A stretch of DNA of 64,000 nucleotides from Incurvaria masculella. Taxonomy: Eukaryota > Arthropoda > Insecta > Lepidoptera > Incurvariidae. The notes beneath the pieces are model-generated. The model was given only the letters and a program-made list of their open reading frames with translations. It searched no databases and was not told the origin of the DNA. This document shows, in pieces, positions 55,956-64,000 of the stretch; position 1 is the first letter of the stretch; every line of letters starts with the position of its first letter. Both the position numbers and the translations under genes were made by a program. The DNA is taken from contig OX335650.1 of NCBI GenBank assembly GCA_946894095.1, positions 2,666,001 through 2,730,000 on the forward strand. The letters are read 5' to 3'.

Positions 55956-57255
55956 AACCAATGTATTAGGCTTAAGTGCTCTACTCTTGTAATTAAATTG
56001 ATAAATCGTTCTATTAGAATCTTCCTTAATATTTAGGGTTGTCATAATATTTTGCAAACCTTGCAGAACAATTTATTTTCGCAATACAAATTTAGTAGCT
56101 ACGAGTGAACAATCTTTTTGTGAAATTTTAGCATTAAAAATACTTTTTCGATCGCTTTCTCGCACTTTTCTTGCAAACGGGTACTGTTTGCAAGAAAAGT
56201 GCGGCCGGGGGATAGCGTTCTCAATCATAAAGATGGATAAATGAAAATCATTTCGAAAGATACGTTAAAATATAATTTTTGGAAGAGTTTATATATTTTA
56301 TTTTATTTTGAAAGACGCTCATTTTTTTGGTTTTATTTTGGGATGTTTTCGTAGATTCTTGAAGCTTTTTCTGAATGAAAAGTGTTTATATCCATGATTA
56401 ACGTACACCTACATGTTCGGCCACACACTTGTAAGTTGTTGGTTAATTATAAAAACAATTAATTTTGTTTATTTTAGCTTATGAATATTAAGGCAATTAC
56501 CGACAAAAACATTAAAATAAAATCCATAGAAAGAATAAGAATTTACCGTGAAGAAAAACACATTAAGAAAACATTAAGAAAGAAATATTAATGAATATAA
56601 TAGCAAGGCTGGACCAAAGTCAGATTCTAACTGGCTCTAGCGTCTGATGGAAAATAAGATTTTGGTCACGACGGCAATATGTTTAAATTATTTATTTAAA
56701 CTTGTTTAAAAATACATGCAGTCAACGTCCGCAACGCAGGTAAAGCGTCAAATCAATATTAGTATTCATCTTAAACACTGTACAGGCATGTAACAGGCCT
56801 TCCAATTTATGAGTATAAAGTGGGTGGCGAAATTGGTAGACCCAATGCCCGCGTAATGTATGTTTGCTGGTTCATGTCAATCCTTGTTATCTTATCCATC
56901 CATCCAAAACTATCTTATTATTATTATATTATATATTATTGGTTATGGCACTGTCTCTACAAAAACACAAAAACAACAATCGTTGTTATTAATATTAATT
57001 CTGTAGGCAGAAATGATATTATATATTATTATTAATGAATCTAATATAAATTTTTTGGTGGACTTTACTTAATTACTTACTTAGTGTAAATATTGAGATT
57101 CATAGTGTAAAATTGAGTGAGAGATTGTTTTGAAACACCTGATGACTTCATGCCTTTAAAATTGCTTTCAAGTAGGTAGTTCTTCTCGTGAACACAACAT
57201 TACATGCTACATAATTTATGCGTTACATAATTTTAATTAAAAAAACAAGATCTTT
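55956..57255. other. Unique AT-rich DNA downstream of the receptor gene
   Basis: Apart from the hairpin, no feature. No canonical AATAAA is close after the receptor stop codon on the minus strand. Confidence 0.45.
56161..56203. repeat. Perfect 18-bp-stem hairpin
   Basis: CGCACTTTTCTTGCAAAC pairs perfectly with 56186-56203 around a 7-base loop (GGGTACT). Confidence 0.9.
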
Positions 57256-57309
57256 TTATGCACGGCGTTGACGGAGCATGTTGAAGTAGGTGTAAATCGC
57301 TGTTGTGAG
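57256..57309 (-). CDS. Receptor exon 8 (C-terminus)
   Basis: Acceptor TTGCTTTCAG, 17 codons LTTAIYTYFNMLRQRRA and stop TAA. Confidence 0.85.
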   Translation of the reverse strand, partial: LTTAIYTYFNMLRQRRA

Positions 57310-60300
57310 CTGAAAGCAAGGAAGAATCTTAGGAATGATAATAAATGATACATACGGAATATGTATATCGGATAATGCAACCTGCAATTTGGTGGAACTT
57401 ACAGGATTAACGCTGTTAGGTAGTACTGTCCGTTAATTCAATAAAGGCTGTGGGCTCGCTTACAACAATATACAGGATATTAGATACAGGGTAACATGCT
57501 TTAACAATATGCTTGCGGTCATTTAGATGCTGTAAAATAAATCTACCCGCAAAAACTCCTCCAGGTTGACAATGTTGAAGCCAGGCATGCGGATGGGCAG
57601 AGGCTGCTGGGAGCGCATTAGGACGAGTAGCAGGTCCCGCGCCGCCGCGCACCCTGCCGCGCCCGAGTCCAACCAATCTGCTCGTGCGCACGCTCCCCCC
57701 ACCTCCTCGAACTGTCACAAACGCACGTACAGGTCGTGTGTCATGTCAACCAGTGATGTCGTGACACTTAACTAGAAACCTACAACTAGGAAGTTGAACT
57801 ACGAAGGAGGCGTCGGGGGTACGCCGGGATCTGCATGGTTACGTGCTGGTCCTCTGTACCGACAGATTGCATAAACAAGGATCTTGAGGCTTGATAATTT
57901 TATGTATTTAATGGATACGATATTACCGTCATCCTGCTTCCGACGAATGTCACGACCAATACTTTTTCAGATTATTTTCAAAATCTGATTACAATGCTTC
58001 AAATGTAGATGTCGCTGAAACTTTGTCAGCCTCAGTGGCCCAGTGGCGCGACACTTCGGCGATCGCTCTACGAAGTTAAGCAACGCTGGGTCCGGTCTGG
58101 TCTTGGATGGGTGACCATTCGACCGTTGAGAGAGGCTGGCCGTGGTTCGGATTTCACGTTAAGCTGTAGGTCCCCTTCCCCTACTAGGTGGTAGGGTTTA
58201 TCCCGCCCGGGTTGGTACCATCGCATTGGATGAACGATGGTCGAAGCGGCAATGAGAAATTGTCCATGTTTTCCATCCAGTTCAATGTAGCCGTGCAATA
58301 TGAGGAAGGTCCTGGCATGGCACCTAGTTCCCATGTGGTGTGTTTGGCTAATACCATGACAAAAGGTGTGGTATTAGCCATCCATGTCCAGTCACATAAA
58401 AAAAAACTCAAAAGATCTTAAGGCTGTCGTGAAGTCACAGGAAATCTAAGATTAGAAAATTTTATGAAATGCATTAGATAAATGCATTACAATAAATATT
58501 AGCCAATATTTTCCAAATTAAAAGGTATAATAATAAATATCTACGATGTATTTTAGAATTCAAAATTTCAAAAACCTCCTAAAAAATTAATAGATTAAGG
58601 GGAATTTAAAGAGTAACGAGTCTCTTAACCAGAACATTTTAACATATTCAGAGCGACCTAGTTTCCCGTGTGTTATTTCTCCCGCTCCAATCTTGCGCAC
58701 CTGTACCGTGCGATCCGTACATACAAAGTACCTGTCTTACACTCTTTCGGGATACATTCTAATCTATTAACTTTAAGGGAATATTATAAAAGAGGAACAA
58801 ATATGGTAAATATGTTATGAGCATTATTGGGCTTGGAATTGTAGAAAATATTTTCTTTAAAACTGTTGACCACGTAGAAGACACAATGTCAATATTCATA
58901 TCGACTTAGTTAGATAGACATTATTCCAAATGTTATGTATCGACAAAATATGAAACGATTCTTTTAATATTGGCATGTAATATGAATTACCTTATAAGCA
59001 ACGATAGTCATTCCCCAGCACAGCACCAGCAAGGTCGAAAACACAGCGATAAGAAAAAGGAACATTATATAGTTAACGATCCCTTTATCCAGATCCTGGA
59101 AATATTATTATTTTAATATATAACTCGTGCTATTGAAGAACTAAATATGTGACATTATTAATAATAATAATAATAATAGTTTATTTCAGGCATGTACCCA
59201 TAGACAAAATTCTAATTATAAATACATAACATCAACACTTAATACTTAAACACTAGTTTTAATCACAGCATTGCCACTTGTCGGATTTAATATTACAAAA
59301 TATTTGTTAAACAAACTTTCATTAATTTTTGAAATAATGGCATTGTTGCACTTACCGACGCGTTCTATAAAAGCAGCTCTCGTCTTTCTCATAATTGCGT
59401 AGAAATCATCAACCCTGTTTTCAGCGAACATACCAGACGCGCTACACCGCCACGGTAGTCCTAATATACATCTGAATGCGTTGTTATACTGGACACGCAG
59501 CGAGTTAAACGATCGCTGCGTGTACTTACTCCACATACTTACTACTTACTTGTGTTTATGTTATTACTTATGTTATGTTATGTTATTACTTATGTTTATG
59601 ACATTAACATTGTCCTGTTGTCCTCAAATTATGGAGAAAACGGATGATAATAAATAAAACAACATGTTTAGTGGCTCACATCTATTTCGCGTGGCAGAAG
59701 CAAAATAGATAATAGATTATTTAAATAAACTTAAATATACGCAAGTAATAATTGTGAAAATTTTCATTTGAAAAATTCTGTTTGATTTGGTTTTGTTTGT
59801 GCCAACCTTTTTTATGATTAATCTTAATTTGAAATCAATCTTTGTAGACCTTAACAAAAGCGGTTTATGAGTATTTGTGAAATTAGGTTCACGCTAAAAT
59901 AACATGGGATTGCAATTTTTTAATGCAAAAGTTTACTTACACATTGTATGGCGTATGCTGAGATAAAACCCATGTGTATTGATGCCATTTGAAAAAAGGC
60001 GAACCACTTCTTGTAAACTGCAGCCATACTTTCTAAAAATCTGAAATGAAATAATTTTAAAAATTATTATTATATTTGTAGCGTCTCAAGTCGTTTATCC
60101 GATTACCATTATGGCCGAAATTCTAGACGCCTTTATTCAAGTCGTTAGCGATCTTCGAAAAATAGAAAATCGTGTTTGAGCGAACTCCTTAGTGATTTAG
60201 TTAGCCAAATTGAGAAGCAGCTTGGGAACATTGAAACATATAAAAGGAGAACGTTTACTTGTATGCGCCGTTATGCCTGTCCACGATCACCTTGATCCGC

Positions 60301-63300
60301 GTTCGCAATGCTTGATGAACGGCCTGCTGTGTCGATACTTCGGGCAGGTCTCGAAACAAGCGATCCAAGTCGCTGATCACCATGTCAAGTTGTGACACCA
60401 AGTGGCCAACGCTAATGATCGGAATGTAGGTCAATGCTGAAAGCAATCACGTGTAGGTTGGGGAGAGATTTTATATGTATTAATCAAATAAGAAAATGTA
60501 ATGTCGGGAAAAGTGTATATATACGTTTTATATCACCTTATGAATAGGTTTATATATTTGAACAAATAGAGCGTAAATTCCTCAGCCATTATTTACGAAT
60601 GCGTACGTCAATGCACGGTCTACTTTGTTCGCCTGTTCCATGTACCTAAATCCAGACTATTATTATTTACATGTTTTTTTTATTCCATTTCTTGTTCCTT
60701 TTTTTTACCTACTTCAAAAAAAGGAGGAGGTTCCCAATTCGTCGGTATCTTTTTTTTTTTCATTTGATTGACTGTTCTGTACAAAATTTACAATCAATTT
60801 AAAGCTGACTTTTCGATAAGCTAGATACTTGAAACTTGATGTGTAGGTTCGAAATTGGATGCTTATGTAGGGATAGAAATGGATAATTGTTTCTAGTTTG
60901 TTTTAAAAAGCGGACTAAAACTCATAACATATTTCTCGAAAGGGAGAAAACTTAGGCAGAAGTAAGGAATTAGGTGAAAAATTACTAAAATACCACACCC
61001 GTCGTTAAATTAGCCTAATACACCGCACTCCAATGGAAAAAAACGGTCGAATTTACATTACCGCATGAAGAAGGCGAGGATTGAACCCATTACCTCTGGC
61101 ATAGGAAGCAAATACCAGTGCTCCTTAGCTACCAGCTGCTAAACCAAGATTGGCGTCATACATTTCGTACAGTTCTGAATACATGTTTTACACCGATCAA
61201 TTAATATCTAAATATTCGTTGCACCTGGTTTTAAAGAATAAATCCAATTGTTATCAAGAGATAGTAAAAACTCTTCGTTTATAGGTCTTATATTTCGTTA
61301 AAAAGAGAATAATTGAAGAAAACATATTTGATAATATGGATTTCATTATCAAATCGCATTATTCTACATTCATACCTCTTGTGATATACCCAAATCTCTA
61401 AAATAGGTACAAGAAAATGCTTACCTGTAAATGGAAGCGGAAATTCTACAGCAAAACAGAAGGTTATCACGAACAGAATTTCGTAAAAGGGTGTTTCCCT
61501 TTCGTCCAGACCATACGGTAGCTTCGCAGGTATGGCCAAAGGTCTTACGGCGCCTTCTTCTTGAGCAAATACGTAAAATAATGCAAGGTTTGCAAAACAC
61601 TCTAGTATGTATACGAATAAAATGGCCGAGTGAAATATTATCTGGCAAAGACAGAGCTTGGAGCACAGCAGCTGTGTTCTGTAAAATATCTTCCTGAAAA
61701 GGAAACAAATAGAAAAACTATTAAAAGAAATCTCTTCGAGGGATAAGCCCGCCTTTGCACCCCACTTATGTTGTTATTGCACTATACTTTCTTTTGTAAA
61801 TTGTTTTTTTTTTTTTTGTGGCGTAATAAAGAATTTTCAATCAATCAATCAATCAACCTTGCTTAAGAAAATCGTTAACCTATCAATCCCCCAAACTACG
61901 GGCGATACCTAACTGATTACAGGCTTTTAATGTTTTACTAAGTTTTACTTAATTATACCATCAAAGTCTACGTCTGTATGTTTTTATTTTTTCAATAAAC
62001 CTTTTAGATTGGAAAATAAAGACAGATAGATAGAATGGAAAACATTGGGTAAAAACATTGCAACAAATTTGTCGTTTCTTAGCTTCATTTTATGGTTTTT
62101 TTTTTAATCACAAATTTTATTTTTATTTCTAATATTTGAGCTGCACTTATGATAATTTTAACTTCCCTATACTTTTTAAGAAATGTTGAATTGTATTTAT
62201 GATTAATGTGTGATGTTGAATTATTTGATTGTTTAATGTATTGTTTGAAATTGAATTGAGATTGAAATGTTCTCATACTAAACGGTGTTAACGAACTATT
62301 AAATAAATAAATGGATAAATTTTTAATAAAAAATATGGCGATTAAAAAACAATCTGACAACTTTTAGGAATAGGGAACAGTTATGGCCTGGAAGACCATT
62401 TCGGTAGTTTAATGACAGTCGGAGTGTAAAATTGTGCCTTGTCCAATGGACAGAGAATGCATTTTTTTTTATTTTCATGTCTTCGATTTCGGCTGCAATC
62501 ACTGCAGCCTTATGTGGTTCGCTTAAGTTTTTATTAGTTTATACCAAATAATTGCACGTAACTATTAATTCATGTTAACATTAAGAAATCATATAATTAT
62601 CGAAAGCGATAAATATATACTCGTAATTTGAAATACCAAGTTGCATACTTACCTGTATGTTTTACCTCCCGTCGAAGATATAAACAAAAAACTTTCCTCA
62701 AATGAATTCTTCATTATTTTGTAAAAATTCTGATCGGCTTGAAACGCAGCGATTGTAAGCACATTGGATACCATGAAAGTAAAATAAATGATTATTTCAG
62801 CCATCGCTGATATATCGCTGACGTTCATTGTGCTTAAAATGCAGCACACACTCGTGACAATTAAAATTGCTGTTGAAGTAAGAGTGCAAATTGTATTCAG
62901 GACCCTGAAACCGATAGATATTATTATACAGGGTGTGGCAACGGCCAGTAAAGAAAGTTTGGAAAATTGTTATTGAAATTAAAATAGAAAATAAAGTCGA
63001 TAACTGTTAGACCAAAACCGTTTTTCTGAATATCCTCTAAATAAAAAGTTAGAATTTCCATGGATAGTAATTAATTAATTTAGTGTAAAACGAATCTAAT
63101 CTTCCGTAAGAACGTTGGAATGTTACATGTAACTGGACATGGATGACTAATGTCACACCTACTGTCATGACATTAGCCTGACATACCACGTGGGATCTAG
63201 GTTTCATGCCAATACCTTCCTTATGCACGGTTACAACATCGCGTAAAAAAACATACATTTTTAAAAAATAATATCTCGGTAACCCGACACTTTAGAGAAA

Positions 63301-64000
63301 AAAAAAAACTTTTTTGTCTTAGAAAAACACGAGGATTGCTCTGCCGAAATTGATGTTTTTTTATGCAAAAACTTTGTTTATAGAACTAGATATAGATGGT
63401 GATTTCAACTTATAACGGCATGATATAAGCCTAACATGGGAACTATGTTATCTTTTATTCAATGCTATGGTACCAACCCGGGCTGGATGAACAGTATCCT
63501 ACCTCTTTAATTAGAGACAATTGATAGTCTAGATTCTTTATAAATATGGTCCGGTAACAGTGTAATTAATTAGTACAAACGCAAATGATTTTGTCCGTTT
63601 GATTTCTGTACATAAACAGACCAGGGTTTCTACTTATACGTTCTTTGACTTATTATATTCTTCAATTATTTATATATTTTTTCATACTTATGGATATATC
63701 GTTCAAGAAGAAGAAAAATCAGTATAATTTTGGTGAAATGCCCTGCTAATTATTATGTAGGAACATTTTTAAATAAATACAGTTTTCACAGCGACACACG
63801 AAAAAAAAAGGCACAAACATTATCTGAAAGCACTTTATTCTCCTTCTAGCTAAACGGGCTTATCGAATGCTTTCATTGTCGAAACACATTTTTTTTATAT
63901 CATTTAATATAATAGAAGAAATCAAATAATAATTTATCAGCGTTCTTACATATACCAAGGCCTGGGTGCATCCGAAGCTCCGCATATTATAAGTATCGAT
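57256..64000 (-). CDS. Odorant receptor, 7-transmembrane (7tm_6 type), 5' end outside window
   Basis: Insect odorant receptors are inverted-topology seven-pass proteins of olfactory neurons that form ligand-gated cation channels with Orco. Eight exons join(64000..63950, 62904..62653, 61693..61425, 60436..60259, 60040..59941, 59095..58991, 57711..57547, 57309..57256) have GT-AG borders and matching phases, giving 390 residues without a stop. Hydrophobic segments lie near residues 24-40, 52-71, 119-143, 172-205, 262-281 and 288-310. The family C-terminal signature is present: W331 after a Cys-rich loop, LLLVLMRSQQPLPI (345-358), GFNIVNLEEF and TYFNML at the end. Usual length is 390-440, so about 15-40 residues and the start codon lie beyond 64000. 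It is not Orco-length. The ligand and orthologue are unknown. Confidence 0.9.
57547..57711 (-). CDS. Receptor exon 7 (conserved C-terminal signature)
   Basis: Acceptor TTTGTGACAG, donor GTAGAT. 55 codons: FEEVGGACARADW, then RDLLLVLMRSQQPLPIRMPG and NLEEFLR. The exon is strikingly GC- and CpG-rich compared with its neighbours. Confidence 0.9.
57901..58026 (+). repeat. Flank unit of the 5S SINE in intron 6
   Basis: TATTTAATGGATACGATATT, CCTGCTTCCGACGAATG and GATGTCGCTGAAACT; parts of the sequences seen around 33311-33730 and 4485-4622. Confidence 0.6.
58027..58406 (+). mobile_element. 5S rRNA-headed SINE in receptor intron 6
   Basis: Full 5S head (GAAGTTAAGCAACGCTGGGT, CTTGGATGGGTGACC), body, and tail CCATGTCCAGTCACATAAAA. 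It lies antisense to the receptor gene. Confidence 0.9.
58991..59095 (-). CDS. Receptor exon 6 (TM6)
   Basis: Acceptor TATTTCCAG, donor GTAATT. 35 codons, phase 0 at both ends, including YIMFLFLIAVFSTLLVLCWG. Confidence 0.9.
59157..59538 (-). mobile_element. LINE 3' part in receptor intron 5
   Basis: Minus frame of about 96 codons: SKYTQRSFNSLRVQYNNAFR, CILGLPWRCSASGMFAENRV, FYAIMRKTRAAFIERVGKC. This is the C-terminus of a CR1/L2-like LINE protein (Y-N-x-x-F/L-R, L-G-L/I-P-R/W, R-C-S-A-S-x-M-F). Its 3' untranslated part follows, with (ATT)n tail at 59157-59183. The coding part is intact but 5' truncated. Confidence 0.8.
59941..60040 (-). CDS. Receptor exon 5 (TM5)
   Basis: Acceptor CATTTCAG, donor GTAAGT. 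33 codons including KKWFAFFQMASIHMGFISAY. Confidence 0.85.
60259..60436 (-). CDS. Receptor exon 4 (TM4 end, intracellular loop)
   Basis: Acceptor TTGCTTTCAG, donor GTAAAC. 58 codons with LTYIPIISVGHLVSQLDMVI and a charged loop ending VDRHNGAY. Confidence 0.85.
60703..60760 (+). repeat. AACCGACTTC-family end
   Basis: TACCTACTTCAAAAAAAGGA then GGAGGTTCCCAATTCGTCGG and a T-run, in receptor intron 3. Confidence 0.6.
60985..61143 (-). mobile_element. tRNA-headed SINE fragment, fourth head type
   Basis: Minus head: GCAGCTGGTAGCTAAGGAGC and GGGTTCAATCCTCGCCTTC. Tail part CCACACCCGTCGTTAAATTA lies at the left, most of the body is deleted. In receptor intron 3. Confidence 0.6.
61425..61693 (-). CDS. 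Receptor exon 3 (TM3-start of TM4)
   Basis: Acceptor CCTTTTCAG, donor GTAAGC. 89 codons including FVYILECFANLALFYVF, then PAKLPYG and YEILFVITFCFAVEF. Confidence 0.9.
61726..61857 (+). mobile_element. LINE 3' end with (ATCA)n tail
   Basis: CTCTTCGAGGGATAAGCCCG, GTAATAAAGAATTTTCA and ATCA units. In receptor intron 2, antisense to the gene. Confidence 0.75.
62653..62904 (-). CDS. Receptor exon 2 (TM1-TM2)
   Basis: Acceptor ATCGGTTTCAG, donor GTAAGT. Encodes 83 whole codons including AEIIIYFTFMVSNVLTIAAF (TM2). Ends in phase 2 (AG, completed by G). Confidence 0.85.
63128..63240 (-). mobile_element. SINE 3' fragment in receptor intron 1
   Basis: TAACTGGACATGGATGACTA, CCACGTGGGATCTAGGTTTC and TACCTTCCTTATGCACGG follow the 5S-type tail and body order. 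Confidence 0.65.
63413..63505 (-). mobile_element. SINE body scrap in receptor intron 1
   Basis: ACGGCATGATATAAGCCTAA and CTATGGTACCAACCCGGGCT match the body with a deletion between them. Confidence 0.55.
63950..64000 (-). CDS. Receptor exon 1 (partial)
   Basis: Reads SILIICGASDAPRPWY and a split Met codon (AT/G), donor GTAAGA. The D-x-P-x-P-W-Y pattern before TM1 is typical of the receptor N-terminal region. Confidence 0.7.

Noticed and set aside
59246..59538. Host gene encoding a 96-residue protein
   Set aside because: The sequence is a LINE protein C-terminus followed by a LINE 3' end with an (ATT)n tail.

Overview
The window is an insect nuclear DNA segment, almost certainly from a moth (Lepidoptera). 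Three things point there: TTAGG-type telomeric repeats, 3' ends of lepidopteran-style LINEs (AATAAAG plus short tandem tails), and two SINE types that share one body, one with a tRNA head and one with a 5S rRNA head. That SINE pair matches what I remember of the HaSE1/HaSE3 families described from Helicoverpa, so a noctuoid moth is my best guess. No cellular rRNA gene, intact tRNA gene or CRISPR array was seen.

Only one gene can be read with confidence. It is a seven-transmembrane odorant receptor on the minus strand at the right end (57256 to beyond 64000). Eight exons join with matching splice phases and give 390 residues without a stop, from just after the N-terminus to the stop codon. The start codon lies outside the window. 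Its introns hold a 5S-type SINE, a tRNA-type SINE fragment, two LINE 3' ends and other SINE pieces, but no exon is broken. A weak second receptor-like fragment lies at 31886-32224 (minus).

The rest is gene-poor and built of mobile-element remains. Region by region: 1-5 kb, a long-inverted-repeat element and a SINE cluster; 5-9 kb, degenerate repeats, a 41-bp minisatellite and an unidentified long open frame; 9-18 kb, LINE tails and several inverted-repeat elements (one carrying two TGACGTCA sites, several bounded by TTAA); 18.6-20.1 kb, a TTAGG array between inverted arms followed by a fresh 306-bp tandem duplication; 20-28 kb, LINE reverse transcriptase remnants and a SINE cluster; 28-42 kb, further copies of the TTAA-bounded family, mostly unique AT-rich DNA and some GC-rich islands; 44-52 kb, an inverted-repeat element with arms of about 160 bp, two different mariner-type transposons, a Pif1-type helicase scrap and a composite element whose core holds inserted TTAGG units; 52-57 kb, mostly unique DNA; 57-64 kb, the receptor gene.

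All reading was by eye. Boundaries of degenerate repeats are approximate, and family names were not checked against any database.
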